64,000 nucleotides of DNA. It comes from Pseudomonas sp. FP1742 (GTDB taxonomy: Bacteria; Pseudomonadota; Gammaproteobacteria; Pseudomonadales; Pseudomonadaceae). The first letter of the stretch is position 1. Each line of letters begins with the position of its first letter. Shown here piece by piece: positions 1 to 8,585 of this stretch. Under the pieces are notes generated by a model. That model had not been told where the DNA came from, made no database searches, and was given only the letters and a program-made list of their open reading frames with translations. Both the position numbers and the translations under genes were made by a program. The stretch spans positions 496,001-560,000 of the forward strand of contig NZ_CP117460.1 in assembly GCF_030687145.1 (NCBI RefSeq). The letters are read 5' to 3'.

Positions 1-250
1 TCAGGCTGTGAGGGTCGGCATCCAGCCCGATCAGGCGTTTGGGCGCGAAGGTCTGGCGCAGGTACTGGAACGACTTGCCCTGGCCGCACCCGGCATCCAG
101 CAAGACCGGATTGCTGGGCAACGGTGTGCTGAACAGGCTGCGCAAGTCGTTGATCGCCACTCGCAATACGTGGTGCTGCCAGGTGTGGCTGCGCAGGAAC
201 CAGAAGCCGAAACGGGTTTCTTCGACGTAGTTGTCGCTCAAATAACTCAT
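1..250 (-). CDS. SAM-dependent methyltransferase (APE cluster), 3' truncated by window edge
   Basis: The minus-strand frame opens with an ATG at 250 and stays open to the window edge, giving 83 codons. It contains the class I methyltransferase SAM-binding motif LLDAGCGQGKSF followed by an acidic strand end (LIGLDADPH). Its ATG overlaps the stop of the upstream oxidoreductase gene in an ATGA arrangement (247-250), so it is co-translated with the aryl-polyene operon. APE clusters often carry a methyltransferase that modifies the aryl head group. That role is inferred from context, because the substrate-binding part lies outside the window. Confidence 0.8.
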   Translation of the reverse strand, partial: MSYLSDNYVEETRFGFWFLRSHTWQHHVLRVAINDLRSLFSTPLPSNPVLLDAGCGQGKSFQYLRQTFAPKRLIGLDADPHSL

Positions 251-1494
251 GTCGCTTCCCTTGCGCACAGATCCGAGATCATCCGCAGTCGACGTTTGGC
301 TTCGCTGACGAACGGGTTGCGTTCATCCCAGGCGTAACCGGCGAGGATCGAGCTGATCATGCGGCGGATATCCGCTGTACCGCCCTGATAGAAAATCACA
401 TCCTGAAAAGTCCCGGCGTACCAGCCTTCGACGTAGCAACGGAAGGTGTCGACGCCGCGCTTGAGCGGTTCGGCGAACTCGGTTTGCCAGTCGACGCTTT
501 CACCTTGCAGTTGGCGATGCAGCACGCCGGCGGCCATGCTCGCCGAACGCATGGCGATGGTCACGCCGGAGGAGAACACCGGGTCGAGAAATTCCGCGGC
601 ATTGCCCAACAAGGCGAAGCCAGGGCCATGCAGTGTTTTGACGTTGGCCGAATAACCGCCGATGGTCCGTGCGGGGGTATCCCACACGGCGTTGTTCAGC
701 ACCCCGGCCAGGCTTGGAGTTTCAGCGATAAAGCCGCGCAGGCATTCGTCGAGATTTTCGGTGCGGCCTTCGAAGTGTTCGGCAGCGGCCACCACGCCCA
801 CCGAGCAACGACCGTTACTGAACGGAATGGTCCAGAACCAGATGTCGCGCTGGGTCGGATGGGTGGTGATGAGGATTTTTTCCCGCTCGAAAGCCGGGCT
901 GTCGATGCGGTCTTCAATATGGGTGAACACGGCCTGGCGCACAGGAAAGTTCGACGGTGCTTCAAGGTCCAGCAAGCGCGGCAGCACGCGACCGTAGCCG
1001 CTGGCATCGAGCACGAAATCGGCCTCGACGCGGTATTGGCTGCCGTCTTCGCGAAGCACATCGAGTTGTGGTTTTGGCAGGTTGAAATCGACGCTGACAA
1101 TGGCCTCGCCGTAGCGGACATCGACACCTTGCAGCTCAGCCTGATCGGCCAGCAGCTTGTCGAAGTCGGCGCGCAGGACCTGGAACGTCGTCGGCTTGCC
1201 GTTGCTGAACGTCTCGCCGAAATCGAAGGCGCTGTACTGATCGCCCCAGGCGAATGCCGCACCGTTCTTCACCTGGAAACCGGCCGCATTGACCGCCTCC
1301 AGCATGCCGGCTTCTTCGACGAAATCCAGGCAGTGGGACAGCAGGCTTTCACCGATGGAAAACCGTGGGAAATGCTGGCGTTCGATCATCAGCACATCAT
1401 GACCTTTACGCTTGAGCAGCGCGGCGGCGATAGCACCCGAGGGGCCGGCACCGATCACCACCACCTGACGATGTTCCATTTCAACTGTTGGCAC
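247..1494 (-). CDS. FAD-dependent oxidoreductase, tryptophan-halogenase-like (APE cluster)
   Basis: A 415-residue flavoprotein. The N-terminal dinucleotide-binding motif GAGPSG is at residues 15-20, followed by the GESLL segment common to flavin halogenases and related monooxygenases. IWFWTIPF (about 218-225) resembles the WxWxI halogenase signature. FLDPVFSSG (302-310) fits the FxxPxxSxG pattern of flavin-dependent halogenases. The start is the GTG at 1494, preceded by AAGGAG with 5-nt spacing. It overlaps the upstream antiporter gene by 14 nt and the downstream methyltransferase by 4 nt. It probably oxidises or halogenates the aryl head group of the polyene. Whether it truly halogenates cannot be decided from the sequence. 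Confidence 0.8.
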   Translation of the reverse strand: MPTVEMEHRQVVVIGAGPSGAIAAALLKRKGHDVLMIERQHFPRFSIGESLLSHCLDFVEEAGMLEAVNAAGFQVKNGAAFAWGDQYSAFDFGETFSNGKPTTFQVLRADFDKLLADQAELQGVDVRYGEAIVSVDFNLPKPQLDVLREDGSQYRVEADFVLDASGYGRVLPRLLDLEAPSNFPVRQAVFTHIEDRIDSPAFEREKILITTHPTQRDIWFWTIPFSNGRCSVGVVAAAEHFEGRTENLDECLRGFIAETPSLAGVLNNAVWDTPARTIGGYSANVKTLHGPGFALLGNAAEFLDPVFSSGVTIAMRSASMAAGVLHRQLQGESVDWQTEFAEPLKRGVDTFRCYVEGWYAGTFQDVIFYQGGTADIRRMISSILAGYAWDERNPFVSEAKRRLRMISDLCAREAT

Positions 1495-2638
1495 GGGAGC
1501 TCCTTGCCGGGGCGGCGATGTTCAAAGGGATTCGGTGCATGCCGGCGAGTGCCGGCAGCAGGGTTGCGATCAGGCCCATCAACATCAGCGCGAAATACAG
1601 CGCCGGGCTGATGAGGTGTTGCTGCAGCAGCAGGTTGAGAAAGACGATCTCGCTCAAGCCGCGGATATTCAGTAAAAGGCTTTCCCGCCAACGGCTGGCC
1701 CCTTCAAACGAGACACCGGCCCAACCCAGGCCCAGCCAGTTGCCCAACAGTTTGCTGGCAATCGGCAACAGCAAAAGCGCGACCAGCTGCATACCGCCGA
1801 GGCTGTCGAGGGCGCTGTGCACGTTGATCTGCACGATACCGAACGTGAGGATCAGCGGGATGGCGATCCAGGTCTGCAAATGACTCATCCACGCCGTCGG
1901 CAACGGCAGCACCAATGGCATCTTGAGCGCGGCCATGCACAGCAGATAACCGATGCCGAAAATCAGTGCATTGAGCTTGAAATGTTCGGCGACCACCAGC
2001 AGTGCAAAGAAGCCGCCGCTGTACAGCAACGGTTGGCGCAAGCCGAGCAGTCGCAGCAACAACGGCAGGCAGGCGCCGGCCAGCGGCAGCAACAGGCTGC
2101 TCAGGTGCAGGCTGCCTTGGGCGAACGCGAACAGGGTCCAACAGGTCAGGTCGATCAGGATCGCGGTCTGTACCAGCCGCCGGGTGGCGGCGGGTGGGTA
2201 GTTGATGTGGCGCAGGTACAGGTACAACACCGGAATCGCGGTGATGGCGAACAGCAGGCCGACCGCCAGCGAGCTGATCCACGGCTGTGGCGGCAACAAC
2301 CAGACGGCTATCGCCAGCCCGCAGGCAAACGGAATGCAGAAACTCGGCAGGGCGATTTTCAGGCTCTGGCGATCCAGTCGCAGGTCGATCACGTCGCTGA
2401 GGATGTGCCCCAGCAACAAGGCAAAACTCAGGCTGTAGAGGTTCTTCAGCCAATCCGGCGAGATCAGGTCGGCACCGCTCAGGTGCCAGCCTGGTTCGAT
2501 CCAGAAGTACATCAGCAGCGGCAGGGCGAAGGTTGCCAGCAATAACTGGCTGACGATCGGAATCAGACCGAAACGTCGGCCGACACGGGTGGCCACGGCG
2601 AACAACATCAGCGCCATCAGCCAAAACGCCGCGACCAT
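1481..2638 (-). CDS. CPA-family cation:proton antiporter-like membrane protein (APE cluster)
   Basis: A 385-residue, strongly hydrophobic protein with roughly 11-12 predicted membrane spans, typical of the Na+/H+ exchanger (CPA) fold. No regulatory TrkA domain is visible. The frame is open far upstream, but the ATG at 2638 is chosen because it overlaps the stop of the MMPL exporter by one base (TGATG) and because the protein becomes hydrophobic immediately after it. It overlaps the next gene by 14 nt. It lies inside the aryl-polyene operon between the exporter and the halogenase-like enzyme, so it may energise or pH-balance export. The transported ion is unknown. Confidence 0.75.
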   Translation of the reverse strand: MVAAFWLMALMLFAVATRVGRRFGLIPIVSQLLLATFALPLLMYFWIEPGWHLSGADLISPDWLKNLYSLSFALLLGHILSDVIDLRLDRQSLKIALPSFCIPFACGLAIAVWLLPPQPWISSLAVGLLFAITAIPVLYLYLRHINYPPAATRRLVQTAILIDLTCWTLFAFAQGSLHLSSLLLPLAGACLPLLLRLLGLRQPLLYSGGFFALLVVAEHFKLNALIFGIGYLLCMAALKMPLVLPLPTAWMSHLQTWIAIPLILTFGIVQINVHSALDSLGGMQLVALLLLPIASKLLGNWLGLGWAGVSFEGASRWRESLLLNIRGLSEIVFLNLLLQQHLISPALYFALMLMGLIATLLPALAGMHRIPLNIAAPARSSRANS

Positions 2639-4977
2639 CACGCTGCAGGCTCCGCAACCGGGGCGGCGTGGATTTGGCGCCCGGCCCACGGCGCGAGGAT
2701 GAAGCTGTACGCCAGGCCGAGGCTCACCGACAGGCCGAAGTTGCTCACCGCCGGCGTGCTGGACACCGCCAGCAGGCCAAACGACAACCATGTGGTTGCG
2801 GCTGCCAGCATGGTGCCCAACAGGCTCGCCGCGGCGCCGCCGATCTGTTCGCGCATGAGGATCGCGTAGTCGACGCTGATGGCCGTCACCAGCAGCAGGC
2901 CGAACAGGCTGAACAGTGTCAGCGGCTGACCGAGCCAGCCGAGGCTTGCCAGGCTGCACAGGGCCGCCAGCAGTGGCAGGGAGACGATTCGCAACGCGCC
3001 GCCAAGACCGAATGGCAGGATCAGCACCAGCACGATCAACACACAGGAGGCGAGTTTCAATTCAGCGGCGCTGATTTGGGTCGCGGCGAATACCTTGTTC
3101 AGGTCGCCGAGGCGGTCCACCAGTTGCACTCCCGGCAAGCCCAGTGCCTGGACCTGCAACAGCGCGGGGTTGTTCAAGCCTTGCAGGCTCACCATCGCGG
3201 CCACGCCGTCATCGGTAGGCCCCAGCCACAGGGTGCGATAGGGCTCGGCCAATGGCCCGGCCAGCGCTGTGTCGATGTCTTCGACGGGCAGTGCCTGCAA
3301 CTGCGCCAACTCGGCTTTCAAGGCGTCAACAGGCACGCCCAGGTCGAGCAACGGTTGCCAGAACTGCGGCAGCTTGTTCAGTGCTTCACGCACTTTGCGC
3401 TGTTCGCTCGGTTGGCTGACCAGTTGGTTGAGCGACAGGTAGCCCTGGAGTTTCTCCAGGTTGACCAACTGATCCAGACGCTCGTTCAGGGCCGTCTGGC
3501 GTTCGAGCAATTGCTGCTGATTGGCCGCGCGCACCAGGAAGAACTGGCTGGTGGGTTGATAGCCAGTGATGCGTGCGATGGCCTGGGCTTCGTCGGTCAG
3601 CTGCTGTGGTGTGCCAACCCATTGGCGAATGTCGTTTTTGGTTTGCAGCTGCAACAACCCGCCGACACAGAAAGCGATCAGCAGCGCCAGCAGCACTGGC
3701 GTGCGAACGTATTTGAGCAACGTTTCACGCAGATTCAGCAAAAACCCGGCGATGCGCATTGGCCATTGCGCCGGACGCAACTGCGCGCCCTTGAGCAGCG
3801 CCGGCAGCAGGCACACCGCCGACAGATAGGCGCCCAGCAGGCCGGCGGCGGAGAACACGGCGATTTGAGTCAGGGCCGGGAACGGTGTCCAGGCCAGGGC
3901 CAGGTAGCCGATGCAACTGGTGATCAGGCTCAGCGTCAGCCCCGGCAGGGTCAGGCGCAACGCCGGCCAACTGTGCCAGGGTTTCAGACTCCAGCTTTTC
4001 GACAGGTAATGCAGTGGGTAATCCACCGCCACGCCGATCAGGCTTGAGCCCAGCACCAGCGTCATCACATGCATCTGACCAAACAGCGCCACGCAGGCCA
4101 CCGCGCCGAACAGCATGCCCACCAACACCGGGACGAACGCCAGCATCACCCGCCAACGCCGGAAGGCCAGCAACAGCAGCAACAGAATCCCCACGGTGGC
4201 GCCGCCGCCGACCCAGGTGATCTCGCGCGCGGCTTGCCGTTGACCGCTGGCGGCATACAGCAGGCCGCTGGCGGCGAGCAGTTGCACATCCGCCTGGGCG
4301 GCTTCTTCGCGACTGCGCTGAAGCAGGTCGGCCACTTGCAGCGGCAGGTTCATGTCGAACGCGTTGCCGGCGGTTCGCGCCCGCAGCATCACCCAACTCT
4401 TGCCATCGGCATCGGCGACCAGTGCGCCGCTGCCGATGTCCAGTTGCACGGAGCCACGCTGTGGCTGGCTGTTCTGGATGCGCCCGGTCAAACCGAGCCA
4501 GTCATCCTGGCTCGACACCAGGCTGAACCCGGTGAACGGGTCGAACAGCGCTTGCACCCGTTGCTGGATAAAGGCGTCGGGATGCTCGATGAGTTGCTGG
4601 CGGTCGGCGGCGGACAGCATCGCCAGTCGGCCTTGCAGCAATTGCGTACGCAGTGCCGGCAAGTCGGCTTGCAGGTTCCATTTGACCTTTTCGAACACGC
4701 CGCTGGCCTGCCACTGTTCACCGAGTTTTTGCGCCATGGCGATGGCTTGCTGGCGATCCTTATGGCCGACCAGCACCAGCATTTCCCGGTTCAGCGGTTC
4801 TTGCATGCGTTGTTCGGCGCGCAGCTCCAGGGCATCTGGCGCGGTGCCTGGCACCAGTTCCATCAGGTTGGCCGACAGCGGAGTGCCGTCGCGCCACTGC
4901 CAACCGGCGAGTGCGAGCACCGCCAACAGCAGTATCAGAAACAGCCGTGGCAGCATCCGTTCACTCGGCAAAGTCAT
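2638..4977 (-). CDS. MMPL/RND-superfamily exporter (APE cluster)
   Basis: A 779-residue protein with the layout of a single-chain RND-type lipid exporter. A first membrane helix is followed by a large periplasmic domain, a bundle of helices, a second helix and periplasmic domain, and a second helical bundle near the C-terminus. The ATG at 4977 is preferred over an ATG 15 nt upstream because it follows GGAG. The gene overlaps the 3' end of the LolA-like gene (4961). MMPL exporters are regular members of aryl-polyene clusters and are thought to move the lipid-linked polyene across the inner membrane, handing it to the LolA-like carrier. The role rests on family and position. Confidence 0.88.
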   Translation of the reverse strand: MTLPSERMLPRLFLILLLAVLALAGWQWRDGTPLSANLMELVPGTAPDALELRAEQRMQEPLNREMLVLVGHKDRQQAIAMAQKLGEQWQASGVFEKVKWNLQADLPALRTQLLQGRLAMLSAADRQQLIEHPDAFIQQRVQALFDPFTGFSLVSSQDDWLGLTGRIQNSQPQRGSVQLDIGSGALVADADGKSWVMLRARTAGNAFDMNLPLQVADLLQRSREEAAQADVQLLAASGLLYAASGQRQAAREITWVGGGATVGILLLLLLAFRRWRVMLAFVPVLVGMLFGAVACVALFGQMHVMTLVLGSSLIGVAVDYPLHYLSKSWSLKPWHSWPALRLTLPGLTLSLITSCIGYLALAWTPFPALTQIAVFSAAGLLGAYLSAVCLLPALLKGAQLRPAQWPMRIAGFLLNLRETLLKYVRTPVLLALLIAFCVGGLLQLQTKNDIRQWVGTPQQLTDEAQAIARITGYQPTSQFFLVRAANQQQLLERQTALNERLDQLVNLEKLQGYLSLNQLVSQPSEQRKVREALNKLPQFWQPLLDLGVPVDALKAELAQLQALPVEDIDTALAGPLAEPYRTLWLGPTDDGVAAMVSLQGLNNPALLQVQALGLPGVQLVDRLGDLNKVFAATQISAAELKLASCVLIVLVLILPFGLGGALRIVSLPLLAALCSLASLGWLGQPLTLFSLFGLLLVTAISVDYAILMREQIGGAAASLLGTMLAAATTWLSFGLLAVSSTPAVSNFGLSVSLGLAYSFILAPWAGRQIHAAPVAEPAA

Positions 4978-5698
4978 GTTGCTCCGCATCACTCAAAGGT
5001 TGGGCGCTGGTGCTGTCCTGCATGCGCAACAGGGTTCGGTCACCCTGGGTTTCAAGCAGCTCGATGCTGTGCACCAGTTCGCCGCCGTCAATGTTGATTT
5101 GATTGAACACCTGCTTGAGCAGCATCGAGCGCGGAGTCAGGGTCAGCTTCCAGTTCTGTGCGTCGCCGCTCAGCGACAGCTCGAAATCCCGTTGCAGGCC
5201 ACTGCTGTCGCCTTGCAGCACGGCGAGGAACAACCGGTTCTGTTCGGCGCCGGCGCTCTTGTTCGGCAGCATTTGCCAACCGCTGGCATCCCGCCGGGCA
5301 ATGCCCTTGTCGCTGATGCGGTAGTCCTGTTGCAGGGGTGTTTTCAGCAGCCAGAGCAGGCCGTGATTTTTCGCCAGAACGAAGGTGCCCTTGCTGGTCA
5401 ACGGCTGGGGCAGGGCGCGCAGGTGTTTTTCCTGGATAAAGCTGCCGTGGATCACATCGGGTTTGGCCAGCTGATCGCTCAGTTGCTGCAGATCGAAGGC
5501 CTGGGCCAACGAAGAAAAGCCCAGCATCAATATCAAGCTCACACCAATCCCGTAGCAGCTGCCGAGCCTGCGAGGCTGCGTCCGGCGGCGAAGCCGTCGT
5601 AGAGCCTCAACTCGCGGTGCTTCAGACATATCCGGTGGCGACTGCTGCGCAGTCGAACGCAGGCTTCGCCAGCTGCTACAAAGGAATCGCAAATTCAT
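4961..5698 (-). CDS. LolA-like outer-membrane carrier protein, with REP-derived N-terminal extension
   Basis: A 245-residue LolA-related periplasmic carrier. The mature-like part starts near residue 63 (FDLQQLSDQL) and includes GSFIQEKHLR and YRISDKGIARRD, as in LolA-type carriers. The ATG at 5698 overlaps the thioesterase stop (ATGA), fixing the ancestral start. After MNLRFL, residues 7-49 are encoded by a REP doublet (5552-5679). The hydrophobic core (GVSLILMLGFSSLAQA) comes only after it. Without the insert, the sequence would be a normal signal peptide. The Arg-rich extension may be tolerated, may slow export, or an internal GTG (codon 53) may be used. The role would be to shuttle lipidated polyene to the outer membrane. 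Confidence 0.82.
   Translation of the reverse strand: MNLRFLCSSWRSLRSTAQQSPPDMSEAPRVEALRRLRRRTQPRRLGSCYGIGVSLILMLGFSSLAQAFDLQQLSDQLAKPDVIHGSFIQEKHLRALPQPLTSKGTFVLAKNHGLLWLLKTPLQQDYRISDKGIARRDASGWQMLPNKSAGAEQNRLFLAVLQGDSSGLQRDFELSLSGDAQNWKLTLTPRSMLLKQVFNQINIDGGELVHSIELLETQGDRTLLRMQDSTSAQPLSDAEQHDFAE
5552..5679. repeat. REP doublet inside a coding region
   Basis: An inverted pair with outer arms GTAGCAGCT (5552-5560) and AGCTGCTAC (5671-5679). Each side carries an imperfect internal hairpin: one around GAGCCTGCGAGGCTGCG, the other around CTGCGCAGTCGAACGCAGGCTTCG. Elements of this kind are normally intergenic in fluorescent pseudomonads. Here the element lies entirely within the 5' part of the LolA-like gene and is read through in frame. 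Confidence 0.8.
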
Positions 5699-6120
5699 GG
5701 CAGCACCCTTTCAACCGCGTCGGTAAACACCTTGGGCGAAGCCAACTGCATTTCGCGGCGGCTCATGTCGACGGCAACCTGTACTGAAACAGCGCGGGTC
5801 AGACGTTCGCCGGTTGCGAGATCGCTGATCAGGTAATTGATCTTCAGGCGGTTTTCCCATTCCACCAGACTGGCGCGCACATTCAGCTTCTGGCCGAACA
5901 CGGCACCACGCACATAACGCAGCTGCAAGTCGATCACCGGCCAGGCGTAACCCGACGCAACCATGGCGTCGTAGTTGTGGCCGATCCTGTCCAGCAACGC
6001 ACAGCGGGCGACTTCCAGGTATTTGACGTAATGGCCGTGCCAGACCACGTTCATGGTGTCGACGTCAAAGAACGGGACGAGGATTTCCGTATCGGTGTGA
6101 AGCACTCCCTTGCTACGCAT
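5695..6120 (-). CDS. Acyl-CoA/acyl-ACP thioesterase, 4HBT hotdog family (APE cluster)
   Basis: A 141-residue hotdog-fold thioesterase of the YbgC/4-hydroxybenzoyl-CoA type. The motif PFFDVDTMNVVWHGHYVKYLE contains the catalytic Asp and the VWHGHYVKYLE helix typical of the family. The start is the ATG at 6120, preceded by GGAGG with 4-nt spacing; the longer frame upstream belongs to the ammonia-lyase region. It overlaps the ammonia-lyase by 8 nt and the LolA-like gene by 4 nt. It may release the finished polyene or proofread the acyl carrier proteins. The substrate is not determinable here. Confidence 0.87.
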   Translation of the reverse strand: MRSKGVLHTDTEILVPFFDVDTMNVVWHGHYVKYLEVARCALLDRIGHNYDAMVASGYAWPVIDLQLRYVRGAVFGQKLNVRASLVEWENRLKINYLISDLATGERLTRAVSVQVAVDMSRREMQLASPKVFTDAVERVLP

Positions 6121-7657
6121 GCAGCCTCCAGTGTTGCTCGGCGATGCGTTGCAGGCACAGGCGCAATTCGCCTTCCAGGGCACGGTCTTCGATCACCGGC
6201 GGGAAATCTTTGGCCAATTCTTCGTGCATCGCGGCCAGGGCCGGTGGCAGTGGGCGCGCGTCTTCAGCCTGGCCGCGCAGCCACACGCCTTGATTGGCCG
6301 CCAGTAGCGTGGCGGCGGCAACCTGTTCGGTCAGCTCCAACACGCGGATCGCATCGCGGGCGGCGATGGTGCCCATGCTGACCTTATCCTGGTTGTGGCA
6401 CTCGGTGGAGCGCGAGAAAACGCTGGCCGGCATGGTGTTTTTCAGGGCTTCGGCGGTCCAGGCACTGGTGCCGATCTGCACAGCCTTGAAGCCGTGGTTG
6501 AGCATCGCGCGGTCGGCGGGGGCGCCGGACAGGTTGCTCGGCAAACCATGGTTGTAACGCTCGTCCACCAGCAGCGCGAGTTGACGGTCGAGCAAGTCGG
6601 CAACGTTGGCCACCAGGTTTTTCAGGCTGTCCATGGCGAACGCGATGTGGCCGCCATAGAAGTGCCCGCCGTGCAGCACGCGTTCGGCTTCGGCGTCGAT
6701 GATCGGGTTGTCGTTGGCGCTGTTGAGTTCGATCTCGATGAACGAGCGCAGCCAGTTCAGGCTGTCGGCCAGCACACCGAGCACGTGCGGCGCGCAGCGC
6801 AGGGAGTAACGGTCCTGCAGGCGATGCAGTGGCGCGGTCGGCGCATCGATCGCCAGATCCTTGCGCAGCCATGCGGCGACTTGCATTTGCCCCGGATGGG
6901 GTTTGGCGGCGAACAGGCGCTCGTCGAAGTGTTCCGGGTTGCCCTGCAACGCGACCACGTTCAGCGCGGTGATGCGCGTGGCCAGTTGCAGCAGGTAATC
7001 GGCGCGGGCGTAAGCCAGGCAGGCGAGGCCGGTCATGACGGCGGTGCCATTCATCAGCGCCAGTGCTTCTTTGGGGCGCAATACCAGCGGCTGCCAACCC
7101 AGTTCCCTGTGCACATCGGCCGCTTGCCGGCGTTCGCCGCGGAACATCACTTCGCGCTCGCCGGACAAGGTCGCGGCGACGTAGGACAGCGGCGTCAGAT
7201 CGCCGCTGGCGCCTACCGAGCCTTCTTCCGGAATCAACGGCAGGATGTCGTGTTCGAGGAACGCTTGCAGGCGTTCCAGCAGTTCCACGCGCACCCCGGA
7301 CACACCTTGGCACAGCGACTGCAAACGCGCCGCCAGCACCGCGCGGGTAGCCTGGGCATCGAGCAGTTTGCCCAGGCCGCAACCGTGGAACGTGTACAGA
7401 TGACGAGGCAACGCCTCGACGTGGTGCAGCGGTACCGCGACGACGCAGGAATCACCATAACCGGTGGTCACGCCATAGATCACGCCTTCCTTGTCCAGCA
7501 GGGAGTCAAGGAACTGCGGGCCCTTGGCAATGCGCTGGCGAAACGCGGAGTCGCCCTGCAACTGCGTCGGCACCTGACGGTTGGCCAGGGCCAGCACGTC
7601 TTCGATGCGCAAAGGGAGTTCGCCGAAGGTTACCGGCTCAAGCGTTGGCGTCGTCAT
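6113..7657 (-). CDS. MIO-type aromatic amino acid ammonia-lyase (APE cluster)
   Basis: A 514-residue member of the histidine/phenylalanine/tyrosine ammonia-lyase family. The Ala-Ser-Gly that cyclises to the MIO electrophile is at 150-152 (GSVGASGDLTPLSY). The catalytic Tyr is Y61 in YGVTTGYGD. The selectivity pair that is His-Leu in tyrosine lyases, Phe-Leu in phenylalanine lyases and Ser-His in histidine lyases aligns to F90-H91 (LYTFHGCG). In aryl-polyene pathways this enzyme supplies a cinnamate-type starter. The ATG at 7657 follows GGAAG. It overlaps the upstream acyltransferase by 20 nt and the thioesterase by 8 nt. The preferred amino acid is uncertain. Confidence 0.9.
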   Translation of the reverse strand: MTTPTLEPVTFGELPLRIEDVLALANRQVPTQLQGDSAFRQRIAKGPQFLDSLLDKEGVIYGVTTGYGDSCVVAVPLHHVEALPRHLYTFHGCGLGKLLDAQATRAVLAARLQSLCQGVSGVRVELLERLQAFLEHDILPLIPEEGSVGASGDLTPLSYVAATLSGEREVMFRGERRQAADVHRELGWQPLVLRPKEALALMNGTAVMTGLACLAYARADYLLQLATRITALNVVALQGNPEHFDERLFAAKPHPGQMQVAAWLRKDLAIDAPTAPLHRLQDRYSLRCAPHVLGVLADSLNWLRSFIEIELNSANDNPIIDAEAERVLHGGHFYGGHIAFAMDSLKNLVANVADLLDRQLALLVDERYNHGLPSNLSGAPADRAMLNHGFKAVQIGTSAWTAEALKNTMPASVFSRSTECHNQDKVSMGTIAARDAIRVLELTEQVAAATLLAANQGVWLRGQAEDARPLPPALAAMHEELAKDFPPVIEDRALEGELRLCLQRIAEQHWRLHA

Positions 7658-8585
7658 CGGTCTTCCAGAAAGGGTAAAAGTTGAACCATTGTTGGGGCGC
7701 TTCGAGGCAATAGTGACCCAGGCGTTCGGCGTAGCGGGAGGCCCACTGATGAATGACCTGTTCGCGGTCGCTGCGTTTCCACACCACTGCCTCGGTGAAC
7801 GGCTCGAGGGTCAGTCGATAGTCGCCCGTGGGTTTCTTCAGGCACAGCAACAGATTGACCGGGCATTTCAGCAGGCCGGCCAGCAGCCACGGACCCTGGG
7901 GAAAGGCTGCCTGATGGCCGAGAAAATCCACCGTCACACTGCGCCCGCCATGCAACGGCACGCGGTCGCCGGCAATTGCCAGCCATTCGCCGCGTTCCAG
8001 GCGTTCATGCAGTTGCAGCATGATCATCGGGTCGAGCTCGCTGACCTGAATCAGCCGCAGATTGGTCGCCCCGGCTTCGCCCAGCAGACGGTTGAACTGT
8101 TCGGCGTGCTTGGTGTGCACCAGCACGTTCATGGTGACTTTCTCGCCGATCTCGGCCAGTGCCCGGCAGACCTCGAGATTGCCCAGGTGTGCGCCCACCA
8201 GCATCTGCCCGCGGGTGCCGCGCAGTTTATTGCGCAGCAACGCCGGGTCGATGATTTCGATCTGCTCGATGCTCAGCTTGCCGTTCCACACGTCCAGTTT
8301 GTCGAGCATGGAATCGGCGAAGGCCATGAACTGGCCGAACACCCGCCAATGGGTCGGGCGCAACTCAGTGCGAGCGCTCCAGTCGGCGAGCCGCTGCTGG
8401 TATTGCCAGGCGCTTTGGCGGGCGCTGCGCCCGAACAGGAAAAAGTACAGCACGATGCCGTACAGCAGCGGGCTCAACAGTCGGCGGCCCAAGACTTTTG
8501 CGCAGAGTGCGGTGAACTTCATCAACCAGAAGCTGCCGCGCTCCTGGCGATCGGCCCAGTGCTGTTTGTCTGCGTTGCCGTTCAT
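7638..8585 (-). CDS. LpxL/HtrB-like lysophospholipid acyltransferase (APE cluster)
   Basis: A 315-residue acyltransferase. GAHLGNLEVCRALAE carries the HxxxxE catalytic pattern of the LpxL/LpxM family, followed further on by the AGDRVPLHGG block. A hydrophobic segment near residues 35-50 suggests membrane association. The ATG at 8585 overlaps the glycosyltransferase stop in ATGA form, which fixes the start although the frame is open far upstream. Enzymes of this kind in aryl-polyene clusters are thought to attach the polyene acyl chain to a glycolipid carrier. That acceptor is inferred from the cluster, not visible in this protein. Confidence 0.87.
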   Translation of the reverse strand: MNGNADKQHWADRQERGSFWLMKFTALCAKVLGRRLLSPLLYGIVLYFFLFGRSARQSAWQYQQRLADWSARTELRPTHWRVFGQFMAFADSMLDKLDVWNGKLSIEQIEIIDPALLRNKLRGTRGQMLVGAHLGNLEVCRALAEIGEKVTMNVLVHTKHAEQFNRLLGEAGATNLRLIQVSELDPMIMLQLHERLERGEWLAIAGDRVPLHGGRSVTVDFLGHQAAFPQGPWLLAGLLKCPVNLLLCLKKPTGDYRLTLEPFTEAVVWKRSDREQVIHQWASRYAERLGHYCLEAPQQWFNFYPFWKTDDDANA

